Shown piece after piece: positions 1 through 8,797 of a stretch of DNA of 41,691 bases. The DNA lies in the NCBI GenBank assembly GCA_026388255.1, contig JAPLKC010000134.1:1-41691 (forward strand), written 5' to 3'. The position numbers and the translations under genes are program-made. The stretch comes from Pseudomonadota bacterium (GTDB lineage: Bacteria; Desulfobacterota; Syntrophorhabdia; Syntrophorhabdales; Syntrophorhabdaceae). The notes under the pieces are model-generated. The model searched no databases and was not told where the DNA came from. It was given only the letters and a program-made list of their open reading frames with translations. Positions within the stretch are counted from its first letter, which is position 1, and every line of letters begins with the position of its first letter.

Positions 1-9
1 AAAACAGAC

Positions 10-138
10 ATGGGTGTGAAATGCTTTAACTGCGATTCCTTCCAAAGACGTTTTTTCTGGTGGGACAGATCAGGGAAAGGACGAAGGGTGTTTTATTGTC
101 AGCACTGCGGGAAGCATTTATATAGGAGTGAAGGCTGA
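10..138 (+). CDS. 42-residue zinc-ribbon protein, possibly a fragment
   Basis: A short open frame starting at ATG 10 encodes two CxxC knuckles (CFNC and CQHC) about 24 residues apart, separated by a basic aromatic stretch, which is a typical zinc ribbon. The spacing and the G-x-G-R-R-x-F-Y-C pattern recall the N-terminal ribbons of IS1/InsA-like transposases, but the frame stops soon after the second CxxC, so no catalytic domain follows. The frame is also open upstream to the window edge, so the true start may lie outside. It may be a stand-alone DNA-binding peptide or a transposase remnant. The neighbouring serine recombinase suggests mobile DNA. Confidence 0.4.
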   Translation: MGVKCFNCDSFQRRFFWWDRSGKGRRVFYCQHCGKHLYRSEG

Positions 139-293
139 CCATCCTGAAAATTTGTATAGAGTAAGTCAATGATATATTCGGTTTATCTGACGTAATAAAC
201 GACCGTTTATATAGAGCAGTTTTTTACTATGAAAGTAACATTAATCTTTTGAATTATTGAACAAAAAAACTATAAAAAAGGGGTTTATATAGA
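117..293. repeat. Four TTTATATAG-like repeats upstream of the recombinase
   Basis: TTTATATAGGA (117-127), TTTGTATAGA (151-160), GTTTATATAGA (205-215) and GTTTATATAGA (283-293) lie in direct orientation, the last ending 2 bases before the recombinase start codon. Spacing is irregular. They could be recombinase binding subsites (a res-like site) or operator sites. The AT-rich sequence makes some chance similarity possible. Confidence 0.3.
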
Positions 294-295
294 CA

Positions 296-919
296 ATGAA
301 AATTATAGCGTATCTTAGGGTTTCTACAAATACCCAGGATCTCAATAATCAGAAATTTGAGATACTAAATTATACAAACAAAAACAACCTTAAGGTCGAT
401 GAATTCATCGATGTTGAAGCATCCAGCAGGAAGGACTCCAATACAAGAAGGATAACGGAACTCTTGGCTAAAGTGAAAGATGGTGATATGATCATAACCG
501 CTGAACTCTCAAGATTAGGCAGAAGCATTGTTGAGGTGATAAATATTGTAAATGAATTGATAACAAGAAACATCCGTCTCATAGTTATCAAGCAGGCACT
601 TGATATTAAGGGAAGCCATGACATGCAGTCAAAGATTCTCATCACCCTCTTCTCCCTATTAGCAGAACTTGAAAGGGATCTCATATCGGAGAGGACAAAA
701 TCTGCCCTTCATGCGGCTAAAATAAACGGAAAAATACTCGGAAGGCCAAAGGGCAGCATATCTAAAAGTAAGCTTGACGGTAAAGAGGATGAGATACAGA
801 TGTTTATACAGAAGAAGGTAAGCAGATCAGCCATTGCAAGGATACTTAATACAAGCAGGACGAACCTTAAAGAATTTATAAGAAAGAAAAGGCTTGCGCA
901 GGAGAAATCCACCATATGA
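296..919 (+). CDS. Small serine recombinase (resolvase/invertase family)
   Basis: The 207-residue protein has the N-terminal serine recombinase signature: strand MKIIAYLRVS with Arg8 and nucleophile Ser10, the SRLGRS motif at residues 72-77, and the long E-helix entry LLAELERDLISERT near 121-134. GRPKG follows at 149-153, then a C-terminal helix-turn-helix (about 175-195). Length and layout match Tn3-resolvase/Pin-type enzymes that cut DNA through a 5' phosphoserine link. The full set of recognisable catalytic residues suggests an active enzyme. A diverged partial copy of this gene lies at 23,489-23,704 in the same orientation, so this gene may mark one edge of a roughly 23 kb island. The ribosome site (AAGGGG, 12 bases upstream) is weak. 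Confidence 0.93.
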   Translation: MKIIAYLRVSTNTQDLNNQKFEILNYTNKNNLKVDEFIDVEASSRKDSNTRRITELLAKVKDGDMIITAELSRLGRSIVEVINIVNELITRNIRLIVIKQALDIKGSHDMQSKILITLFSLLAELERDLISERTKSALHAAKINGKILGRPKGSISKSKLDGKEDEIQMFIQKKVSRSAIARILNTSRTNLKEFIRKKRLAQEKSTI

Positions 920-936
920 AAAAAATTTGTTATAAT

Positions 937-1908
937 TTAATCTGTATTTCGGTAAGCAATGCGATTGTTCAAGGATTTGTTTTCTAAAGAATCTGATGGT
1001 TCAAAACTATATATCGATTTTTCAATGCTTTGGACTAATTTTTCCTTGAGGTTGTTGAATACCTTAACCCAATCTTCAATTGTTTTTCCGGGAAATAGTC
1101 GCCGGTCATAATATTCATCGATTGTGTCATCAATTAATAAAATAAGTTCCGTAGGTCGTAGAGCTTCCATCTCATAGTGTTCGTATATATCAAATATTTC
1201 ATTGTTTTCTGCATGCTTCCCTAAAATCTTGGCCAGAGGATGAGGTAGTATATTAGGAATGTGCTCAAAATTTATCCCTATATGTCGAATTAACGATACC
1301 CTGTTAGAAAATTGTTTTGCTACACATTCGTACATCTTGCGGCCTGCAGCGCCCCAATTACCCAAATATAAAATGACGAATTCCTTTGGCTCACGCAGCG
1401 ACATCTCTTCAAATCTTTTATAAGCATCCCGTAATTTTCTTTCAGAAAATATGTCATTGGCATGACAGACTCGAACCTGCCTTGGATTTCCAATCTCATT
1501 TCGAATGTATTCAGCCAGATCCGGGTGTTCAACCCAAAGCTCAATGCAATATCGCTGATGGCTCCATAGTTCAAAAGATGGAAGATTAAGAGAATTTCTT
1601 ACCTGTATTGAAAGATATTTTTTCGGATTCAATAAATTTGCGTTAATGCCATAGTATCCAGTTTCCCTTGATATTTTGCTGCAAGACTCACCATATTTTT
1701 TGACCGTGTCAATTGCAAACCCATCATCACGAGTCTGTGGAAAAATGTGTCGCATGTAGGAACCCCAGGTATGTTCGATCAGACCTTCTTTAGCCAATAG
1801 ATAATATATTTGCTTATTTGTTAATGACCTGTAATATCGCTTATAAAATTTGAATACTTCATCTGGATCGTTTGTGTTTAAATATTTAATAGCTTTTTTC
1901 ATTTTCAT
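937..1908 (-). CDS. TOPRIM-like protein with degenerate acidic motif
   Basis: The 323-residue protein follows the order of a phage/ICE family of hypothetical TOPRIM proteins. An N-terminal helical segment (TNKQIYYLLAKEGLIEHTW) comes first, then the strand IELWVEHPDLAEYI with the conserved Glu near 122. ILYLGNWGAAG (about 180-188) sits where relatives carry a GDxDPSG-type motif, and RHIGINFEHIPNILPHPLAK precedes EMEALRPTELILLIDDTIDEYYD. The usual DxD acidic pair is replaced by N-W-G, so the metal-binding centre looks lost or altered. The family match is from memory of conserved patterns, not a search. The start is supported by AGGAGG 8 bases upstream of ATG 1908. Transcription converges with the recombinase. 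Confidence 0.6.
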   Translation of the reverse strand: MKMKKAIKYLNTNDPDEVFKFYKRYYRSLTNKQIYYLLAKEGLIEHTWGSYMRHIFPQTRDDGFAIDTVKKYGESCSKISRETGYYGINANLLNPKKYLSIQVRNSLNLPSFELWSHQRYCIELWVEHPDLAEYIRNEIGNPRQVRVCHANDIFSERKLRDAYKRFEEMSLREPKEFVILYLGNWGAAGRKMYECVAKQFSNRVSLIRHIGINFEHIPNILPHPLAKILGKHAENNEIFDIYEHYEMEALRPTELILLIDDTIDEYYDRRLFPGKTIEDWVKVFNNLKEKLVQSIEKSIYSFEPSDSLENKSLNNRIAYRNTD

Positions 1909-2102
1909 TCCGTATACCTCCTATATTTTATTTTGTCATTGCGGTTCATTAACTTCACCTTCTTGCATTTTTTATTAACGCTTCGCCTCAGGGGCTGGCG
2001 ATAAATGTTTGAGCGGTCCTTGGTAGCCCATATAATTGGGTTGATTATTTTTTTAATATTTTTGTTTAATTTGAAGATTTGATGTGTTTTTTTATTTTCC
2101 AT
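1905..2102 (-). CDS. Possible small basic protein (doubtful)
   Basis: A 65-residue, Lys/Arg/Asn-rich frame ends in an ATGA overlap with the TOPRIM-like gene, which is the arrangement of a coupled upstream gene. I recognise no family, the composition is what AT-rich non-coding DNA gives, and the strong ribosome site of the downstream gene sits inside its last codons. It is listed only because of the exact overlap. Confidence 0.2.
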   Translation of the reverse strand: MENKKTHQIFKLNKNIKKIINPIIWATKDRSNIYRQPLRRSVNKKCKKVKLMNRNDKIKYRRYTE

Positions 2103-2477
2103 AAAAGTGTATTACTTACTTCACACAAAAAATTAATTGTCAGTAAGTTTATGATCGGTACCATAAGTTGATCCTTTTAGCCAACTTATGGTACCAAATG
2201 ACAAAGACCAACTTATGCTACCCACTGTAGTTTTACGAAAATTATCTCAATTTTGGTGATAATACGGAAAAATTGAATGATAGAGATAGTAGGTTAGCAC
2301 CTGTAATTCTTAAAATAATTGCCCAAGTTAAATTAAAAACAGGCTTAAAAAATGGTATTTGCTACGCCTACAAGTCGAGCATTGGGTATATCATAAAGAA
2401 CCGTGGATTACGTAAGGAAATATACACTTTGGTCCGCAATGCAACAAAAGCAACAAGGCTACAACCGCAAACGTTCA
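2103..2477. other. Intergenic region with dyad and repeats
   Basis: This 375-base AT-rich stretch separates the TOPRIM-like gene from the end of the four-gene operon. Its one clear structure is the repeated 14-mer described at 2157-2223. A plus-strand open frame (2273-2512) runs into the 3' end of the 647-residue gene and is not convincing. I see no clear terminator with a T tract for the operon ending at 2478. Confidence 0.5.
2157..2223. repeat. 14-bp inverted repeat plus third copy (operator or IS end)
   Basis: GGTACCATAAGTTG (2157-2170) and CAACTTATGGTACC (2182-2195) are perfect inverted copies around an 11-base spacer. A third copy with one mismatch, CAACTTATGCTACC, lies at 2210-2223, giving a 28-base direct repeat with the second. 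Multiple short repeats of this sort occur at the ends of IS21-type elements as transposase sites, and also as repressor operators. No transposase gene is nearby, so it may be a solo end. Confidence 0.55.
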
Positions 2478-4421
2478 TTAAATTTGGCCAAACCGGGCAG
2501 CGTTGTATTTAATGCTCCAGATCGGCATCCCACCATATACAAAAGTGACCCTAAATCGTTCCGGATTGTCCCTTTTTCTATCCACAACGGGTATTTCCGT
2601 TATCGAAATGCCCGAAGGCATCTGAGCCTGTAAACCATAGGCAGTAATTTCTTCAACAAAACTGCAGAGGCGGTCCAGCATATAATCCACAAACTGAGAA
2701 ACAGGTTGACTAAAGATTTGCGGTTCCACCGCCCCAATAACATCAGAGACCGCTTGGTAGGTCATTCTGGGCAGCATCCACCCTTCATGCAGGTCATTTC
2801 TGACCATAATCAGGCGCTCAGACCATTTTCGAGTTTCCCGAAGGTAGGCAGCTAATTCCGGTTGTGTTTTTGCGAGTGCTGTAACTCTATTCTCAAAGGT
2901 TCCTTGTTTCTTATACAAGAAGCTAATATCCATCTTCATAACCATCATAAGTTTTTGCATACCATCTTTAAGCACCCTCACGGAGCCGTTAAGGAACTCT
3001 TCAACTTGTTTCCTCAATTTACTATCAATTGGTTCATCAATCCTAATTACGTGACCGTGTAAGCTGGCAATTTCACCTCGTGACACCTTGTAATTATGTT
3101 CGGCCAAAATTTGAGTGATTTCCTTTGATGTGGTCCGGACGTTCATCAGTGTCTCTACAACAAATTTATAAATCTTGTCAAACTCTTCAGATTTTTTGTC
3201 ATCCGTAAAAACAGCCTCTCTGAGATTCAGAATCCCGACAAACAAACGAGCAATAAAAGGCGAAGCTGTGCCTTCATCGGCAAATTTTATGACAGTCCAC
3301 TTCGGTTCCTCTGGTCTTACCACCAAGTTGGTTTGCTTCTGAATGCGCACCAACATTTTGTTAAACTGGGCTTCTTTTATAGGAAGAACGGTTGAAATTG
3401 CTCCGTTGGACTGTCTTATGATCTTTGCGTTCATTACCTCTGCTCCGAGAAATAAAAGAATTCCTTCCAAGGGTAGCTTCCCGACCAGTTGCACTATTCC
3501 GCCATCCTGCCAGGGAATAAATCGCAAATGAGAAACAAGATTTCCTTTGTTATCCTCAAGGCGGAACAAAGGAGGAGCGACTATTCCTCTTTCCCATAGT
3601 TCGTTACGCGCAGGGACCAGGTCACCGGTCAGGTTGAATTGGTATGCACCAAGTGTGATCCCAAGAGGTGCAACGCCTTCCAAAACTTCGTCCATGCTAT
3701 GCATTATTGTTCCTGGAGAAAATGTCTGCAAGTGTGCGAATACAGAAGCGCACATCCTGTTCAATGAAAGCAACCCAAGGCCACGCGCAAAGACATGAAC
3801 ATACATGGGAGGGACATAGGAATAAGCAGTGTTGGGAAGGAACAAATCGCCTTTTATGGGCTCGCCAGGAAACGCCATCGTATAGCTAACCGAGCCCTGC
3901 GTGAGGATTGCGACCATGTCCGGCCACTCTGCAGACGGGCGGCTTTGGTTCAATACAATCATTTGTTCCCCGATTGCCTCGATTGGACCAACAGAGTCTA
4001 TGGCAAATATGATGCCCAATGGCGTGATATTTATCGGATATTTTACGTCTGGCACTGGATCTCTTTCCAAGCGCTTGATCGCAGCAATGTGTTCATATCC
4101 TGCACGGAGTTCTTCTGGGCCGAGAGTCTTTACTGCATATATGGCGCACGCGGCTGCATCCGCATCGACCTTAGCTGGTTGTCTCTGTGCTTGGCCTGTC
4201 GAGGCCATATAGATGAGTGAATCGAAGGTTGTAGTATTCCCGACACTGTCGGTCATATAAGCAGGGCCTGCTTTAAATGGCCAGGTCAGAAATAGATTCA
4301 AGGTCTTATTTAGTTGTTCTGCAATGGTTTCACCAGAAATCTGCACTGACTTAAGCAGGGATTGGGCTGCCAAGTGGATGTGGTGTGCGACGGAATTCTG
4401 TGTCGATTGCTGATCACTCAC
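2478..4421 (-). CDS. Unknown 647-residue protein, fourth gene of HD operon
   Basis: The soluble protein has no signal peptide or membrane segments that I can see. The N-terminal 200 residues look alpha/beta. The centre contains SPFIARLFVGILNLREA followed by a charged helical region. A long helical stretch (about 480-560) includes RNDLHEGW near 537, which resembles HEPN-type R-N-x-x-H signatures but with a spacing of three rather than the usual four to six residues. I do not recognise the family. The start is GTG at 4421 with AAAGGA placed 8-9 bases upstream. It follows the 91-residue gene by 79 bases and is probably the last gene of the operon that begins with the HD hydrolase. Its role is unknown. 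Confidence 0.75.
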   Translation of the reverse strand: MSDQQSTQNSVAHHIHLAAQSLLKSVQISGETIAEQLNKTLNLFLTWPFKAGPAYMTDSVGNTTTFDSLIYMASTGQAQRQPAKVDADAAACAIYAVKTLGPEELRAGYEHIAAIKRLERDPVPDVKYPINITPLGIIFAIDSVGPIEAIGEQMIVLNQSRPSAEWPDMVAILTQGSVSYTMAFPGEPIKGDLFLPNTAYSYVPPMYVHVFARGLGLLSLNRMCASVFAHLQTFSPGTIMHSMDEVLEGVAPLGITLGAYQFNLTGDLVPARNELWERGIVAPPLFRLEDNKGNLVSHLRFIPWQDGGIVQLVGKLPLEGILLFLGAEVMNAKIIRQSNGAISTVLPIKEAQFNKMLVRIQKQTNLVVRPEEPKWTVIKFADEGTASPFIARLFVGILNLREAVFTDDKKSEEFDKIYKFVVETLMNVRTTSKEITQILAEHNYKVSRGEIASLHGHVIRIDEPIDSKLRKQVEEFLNGSVRVLKDGMQKLMMVMKMDISFLYKKQGTFENRVTALAKTQPELAAYLRETRKWSERLIMVRNDLHEGWMLPRMTYQAVSDVIGAVEPQIFSQPVSQFVDYMLDRLCSFVEEITAYGLQAQMPSGISITEIPVVDRKRDNPERFRVTFVYGGMPIWSIKYNAARFGQI

Positions 4422-4500
4422 TTTCTTAGTCCTTTTGATATAAAAGCAGCGAAACCAAGGTCAGTATTTTGTTTCGTGCAGTATGATTTTGTGGATGTTG

Positions 4501-4776
4501 TTAGACAACATTACAAACTCCCTGATCCTTGCTTTGATGGGTTTCCAAAGTTGGTTCCTCTGCCTGTTTATCGCCCATACGTCCATTGTCCTCCGATTTC
4601 ACTCCTATTTCAAAGCGAGAATTCTCGGGAAGCATTGTCAAATAACATTTAAAAGAGGCCATCCTCTGCCGAGAATCAGAAGCACTGGTTTCATATGCCC
4701 AGTTGACTACTACCCTCCTTTGATCGAAAGTAAGTATTAAAGTATTTATTATAGATGTCTTTATTTTAGTTCTCAT
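4501..4776 (-). CDS. Unknown 91-residue protein coupled to long helical protein
   Basis: The start codon overlaps the stop of the 922-residue gene (ATGA), which points to translational coupling and is the main reason to accept this small frame. The N-terminal 60 residues alternate hydrophobic and polar positions (RRVVVNWAYET, ASFKCYLTMLPENSRFEIG) and look like a compact beta-rich fold. The last 30 residues are polar and probably disordered. No family is recognised. It may be a small partner or antitoxin-like subunit of the operon, but nothing in the sequence proves this. Confidence 0.5.
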   Translation of the reverse strand: MRTKIKTSIINTLILTFDQRRVVVNWAYETSASDSRQRMASFKCYLTMLPENSRFEIGVKSEDNGRMGDKQAEEPTLETHQSKDQGVCNVV

Positions 4777-7541
4777 ACCCTGAAAACGGAAAAAACACGT
4801 GCTCGTGGATCTTTTTTTAGATTTTCCGTCCAGTTATCTCTTTGATCGTTTATCCAGCCCATTTCTCCAAACAATTTGAGCAGTAATGCTGCGGCTCTTC
4901 GGCCATCGGAATTGGGTGCTTGGACAAGTTTTCCGATAATTTTGTCCAACATATTCAAAATGGAATTGATGTCTTTATCTTTTTTATCCTTTAAGATTTC
5001 CATCAGGCGTTTACCTTTTTTCCGTTGTGGCATAATCATCACATTATAAGACCTCTCCGCAACTTCTTTTAACACTAAAGTGTCAGTGGCTGTCCTAGCA
5101 TAGATTGCATTTAAGGCATTAAGTACAGAAATAGACTGGTCATTGGTTCCAGTAATATATAAGGCTAAGAGCATCTCCCACAATATCGGCAGAATTGCCT
5201 CTTCTGTCTCTGGAATCTCGTCTTGTATCCACGAAAACATATCTTTACAAATAGATAACGAAACTCTGTGAAGAAATCTTGACAGCGCTGCTGTTTTGAC
5301 AAATCGAGTAGCATCTTTTACATCAGAGACAATTGACATTCGTGAAAATGGACTATCTATGCCGGGAAGATGCTCTGGCATGGGTTGATAATTTCGGCAT
5401 AAATCAATCAACCAAATACCCGCTTCATCAATGACATTTTTATCTTGTTGACTGGTTATTATGCTCCAAATAGGAAGCAAAGTGATAAAATCACGTTCGG
5501 AACAATAACTATTGCCTATGGCTGCCTTGATGGCTTTGTCAATGCGAGCCAACTCTTTTTTACTTAAGTTACCCCAGTTCATTCGTCGAAACAAATGCGT
5601 TTGAAGATCCAACATTCCAATGCGAATTTGTGGTTTGGCCCTTCTATTGGCAACAGATTGAGCGTATTGAAGATATTTTACAACGTATGCCTCCCTTAAT
5701 TTACTACCTTCAAGCGTATTACTCACGGCACTATTATCTTCATCTACCGATAGCAATAAAGCACGATCATACATCATTTGAGCAGCTAAAGCGGGGTCTT
5801 TTTCAAGAAAGTCAAGGATGAGAAAAGCATATTCTCTTAAATCAGAACGTTCCAAGGATGCGTTATATACAATCGAATATCCATATGGATAAAGATCATT
5901 TTTGTTTCTATTTATGGCAATAGTGTTCGCCCATTTATGAGCAAGATCTTTGGGTGCCTTGATCAAGGCCTCTTTAAGCATTGCGTTGGAAATATTCCAG
6001 AAAAAAGGATTATGAAATAAATCAGTTAGCAAAATATCTACGATATCCCATTTTTTTCTATCCAAATCGTTCCATTTAAAAATGTCTTCCCACCAATTTA
6101 ACATCTTCATGTCAAAGCCCCAAAATGCTTCCTTTTCTGAGAACACAACAATGGCGATCTTGAAAACATCCTCAAGGCAATTCAGGGGTATCGCATCACT
6201 TACAACACTGAAGAAATTTACAAGACCGCGTGTTTCGATAGGACGTCTTGATTTTAATAGAGATTTGATTAGACTCTCAATTTCGGATTTTGCATCTTTC
6301 ATCAATTCAAGACTATATATTGCCCTCTTGACATCATTAAAATGCCGCGTTTTTTCATTTTGTAGCGACCAACCTTTGACGGCATTAAATATGCCATTTC
6401 GTAAATCATCAGCCCGACATGCAACAATAGGCTTATCTTTGTAATCAATGGAAAATAAACCAAGGAAAATAGATGCCTTGCTCTGCGTATTTAATGATTC
6501 TAAGTAATTCCGGAGGTCCCAATTGCGAAGGGCATTGATTTCTGAAATAAGTGGTAGTCGCCATAGTTGGACAGACTTTGAGCCTATAGGCTTTCCATGC
6601 TCAGCATCGGAAAAGGCATCATTTAATACCAGCGAGAACTCTTGATTTCGCAGTCGTCCAAATAACCATTGTTGGTTTTCCATGTATAGTCTTTGGATTC
6701 TGTATACGCCTGGAAATTGGTCCGTGTCCAACCTAACAATAAATCTTGTCATGTTAATGAGACTTTGGACGGGATAGAGTCTATCTTCATCCTCCTGTGC
6801 TAGCTTTGTTAATCGGGGGAGCAATCTTTTCATTTCATCAACATCTATGCTGTAGAAGGCATTCCAAAATTCTTCTAAGGCGTTTTCAGCCTTATAAGGA
6901 AACGCACCTGGCTCAAATAGGCAGGTATGTTGTTTTTCTGTCCTTTCCCGGGTCGTCATTATCATTTTTTGCAAATCCTCATTCTTTGCATACAATGCGT
7001 GAGATTCCCATCGCTTACAAAAGGAATGCCACATCAAAACATTTGAAAAACCTTCCTTTTTATCGGGATAAAGATAATGGACAAAATCTATGACAAGAGG
7101 AAGAATCATACAGAGGATTTCATTGGCGTATTGATCGTTCTTCGCCGCGAAAAAGGATTTTGGGATCTCTTCAAGCGCTTTTATGTCCGCCTCCCATTTT
7201 TCCCCATTAGGCATTAGGACATCAATAAAAAACTGTATTATAGTGTGCCAAGCATCATTATTGCCTGTATTGCTCGTTTGCGGCTTTTTGTTGAAAGATT
7301 CCCAAGCACCATCAAGAACGATACTGAAATCCTCTTCCTCCAGCATCCAATAGATTACCAAGTAAAAAGCCCAGGCCAAATCTTCGAGATTGACAACTGG
7401 AATCACTCCCTTGTTTGCTTCCTTCCTTAAAGCTATCGCGGCGAGTTGCCGTGCCTTGGCACCCTGACCATCGAGATGAGCCCTAATCGCTGAATCTCGT
7501 AAATATTTAATTGACTCGCAATGGGAAAGTTCCGTCGTCAT
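4773..7541 (-). CDS. Long alpha-helical (repeat-like) protein, HD operon
   Basis: The 922-residue protein is almost wholly helical by eye, with recurrent Leu/Trp-rich amphipathic segments typical of HEAT- or TPR-like solenoids, and no Walker, nuclease or protease motif. It has no signal peptide or transmembrane segment. Its start overlaps the stop of the HD-hydrolase gene (ATGA) and its stop overlaps the start of the 91-residue gene (ATGA), so all three are probably translated as a unit. In conflict systems such large helical proteins often serve as sensors or scaffolds that hold an effector in check; that role here is an inference. I do not recognise a named family. Confidence 0.8.
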   Translation of the reverse strand: MTTELSHCESIKYLRDSAIRAHLDGQGAKARQLAAIALRKEANKGVIPVVNLEDLAWAFYLVIYWMLEEEDFSIVLDGAWESFNKKPQTSNTGNNDAWHTIIQFFIDVLMPNGEKWEADIKALEEIPKSFFAAKNDQYANEILCMILPLVIDFVHYLYPDKKEGFSNVLMWHSFCKRWESHALYAKNEDLQKMIMTTRERTEKQHTCLFEPGAFPYKAENALEEFWNAFYSIDVDEMKRLLPRLTKLAQEDEDRLYPVQSLINMTRFIVRLDTDQFPGVYRIQRLYMENQQWLFGRLRNQEFSLVLNDAFSDAEHGKPIGSKSVQLWRLPLISEINALRNWDLRNYLESLNTQSKASIFLGLFSIDYKDKPIVACRADDLRNGIFNAVKGWSLQNEKTRHFNDVKRAIYSLELMKDAKSEIESLIKSLLKSRRPIETRGLVNFFSVVSDAIPLNCLEDVFKIAIVVFSEKEAFWGFDMKMLNWWEDIFKWNDLDRKKWDIVDILLTDLFHNPFFWNISNAMLKEALIKAPKDLAHKWANTIAINRNKNDLYPYGYSIVYNASLERSDLREYAFLILDFLEKDPALAAQMMYDRALLLSVDEDNSAVSNTLEGSKLREAYVVKYLQYAQSVANRRAKPQIRIGMLDLQTHLFRRMNWGNLSKKELARIDKAIKAAIGNSYCSERDFITLLPIWSIITSQQDKNVIDEAGIWLIDLCRNYQPMPEHLPGIDSPFSRMSIVSDVKDATRFVKTAALSRFLHRVSLSICKDMFSWIQDEIPETEEAILPILWEMLLALYITGTNDQSISVLNALNAIYARTATDTLVLKEVAERSYNVMIMPQRKKGKRLMEILKDKKDKDINSILNMLDKIIGKLVQAPNSDGRRAAALLLKLFGEMGWINDQRDNWTENLKKDPRARVFSVFRV

Positions 7542-8797
7542 AGGTTGGCCTCAAAAATGCTTCTGAAGGTAATTTCCTCATCAGAAAGGGGCTCCGGTCG
7601 ATCATCGGATAGTCCAATGAGTCGATAGTAATTCACAAGGTCTAATGTCCTAAATGTTGCGTTGCCTGTAATTTTACCCCATTTTTTTCGAACGTCAGCA
7701 TTCGGTTCTCTGGCAAATGAAAAGACGCTCTGTAAAAGACGCTCCGGTGTGCAATCCCAAAAATCACGCAGCGATGGCAAATTCCAGGGGATAGATACCA
7801 TCTCGTCTTCTTCGTTATATGTGGGATCACCCAGATCTGCTTTTAGAGCGGATAAATCATCATTATATAGGAGAGTGGATGAAAATTGATTTTTCAAGGC
7901 ATCGATTGCATTTTTATGTCTTGATCCACTTTGGCAGCCACTGGGATCATTTAATATCTGTATTCCTCTTTGATCTGTTCCATATTGCAGCCATCTGAAT
8001 GTAACTGTAAATTTGTTTTTCTTGATATATACGCGTTCTTTTGTCAATAAATGACGAATCCAATGAGCTTTATTCAAAACATTTCCTTGTCTGTGAAGAA
8101 GAAGGGTTTCAGTATCGCATCTCAGAGAATCTTCATCCAATATGTCACACACAGCGACAACAGCAGCAATACCGCAGGCGCGATCAGCGGAAATTTTATA
8201 GCCGTCTGCCGACATATAAGGCACCATTTTTCTTATATTTGGATAGTGTTGCGATTCCTTTTGCCACGACCATTCTTCATGGGCCATGGAGATGTAGCAT
8301 AGAAGATCAAAAAACTTTGACTGGGCAAATTTTGTATATCCCTCAGCCTCTAAAATTCGCTTTAATAATCGTCTTAAACGTTTACAGTGGGTTTTCCTGA
8401 CCCAGTTTGCCACATTTGACATGCCTTTCGTCGATTGTGCTGTCTCCATATCCAATGGATCTTGGGATAGCATCCCCAAGTCATGCGTAAGTATGGCAAG
8501 AATTAGCAATGTTGCTTCGTCTGGATTAAGTAATTCCACTAAAAATTTGTCATCACCCACAGTCCATTGATCGGCTCTATCTACCAAACTGACAAGATGT
8601 GGGATTCCATGATCTGTGAATTCCGGAAGATGACAACTCTGGACAAGAATATCTACAACCTTCAGCACATCCCGGATAATATTTGCAGCACCTCCAGGCA
8701 ATGATGCTTCCAAGGCCTTTCTACATAGATTGGTGGACAAGATGAAATCGGAAGCAACTCGAAGATCGGTTTTGAAATCGAGAATATTAATGGCCAT
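7538..8797 (-). CDS. HD-superfamily hydrolase (HD-CE-like), candidate effector
   Basis: The 419-residue protein carries the full HD metal-binding set: FTDHGIPH (His63, His67), LAILTHDLGML (His105-Asp106), MAHEEW (His173) and VAVCDILDED (Asp218). HD enzymes use these residues to bind one or two metals and hydrolyse phosphoester bonds, often in nucleotides. The FTDHGIPH opening resembles the HD-CE group described in biological conflict systems; this assignment is from memory. The C-terminal half (about 235-419) is a mixed region I cannot name. It is the first gene of a minus-strand operon and is coupled to the 922-residue protein by an ATGA overlap. AAGGG lies just upstream of ATG 8797. Its likely job is nucleotide or nucleic-acid hydrolysis, possibly toxic when unleashed. 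Confidence 0.8.
   Translation of the reverse strand: MAINILDFKTDLRVASDFILSTNLCRKALEASLPGGAANIIRDVLKVVDILVQSCHLPEFTDHGIPHLVSLVDRADQWTVGDDKFLVELLNPDEATLLILAILTHDLGMLSQDPLDMETAQSTKGMSNVANWVRKTHCKRLRRLLKRILEAEGYTKFAQSKFFDLLCYISMAHEEWSWQKESQHYPNIRKMVPYMSADGYKISADRACGIAAVVAVCDILDEDSLRCDTETLLLHRQGNVLNKAHWIRHLLTKERVYIKKNKFTVTFRWLQYGTDQRGIQILNDPSGCQSGSRHKNAIDALKNQFSSTLLYNDDLSALKADLGDPTYNEEDEMVSIPWNLPSLRDFWDCTPERLLQSVFSFAREPNADVRKKWGKITGNATFRTLDLVNYYRLIGLSDDRPEPLSDEEITFRSIFEANL

Noticed and set aside
2273-2512. 79-residue plus-strand frame
   Set aside because: It overlaps the 3' end of the 647-residue gene on the other strand, has no ribosome site and matches no family.
3795-4220. 141-residue plus-strand frame inside the 647-residue gene
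   Set aside because: Antisense shadow of a well-supported coupled gene; the composition is not protein-like.
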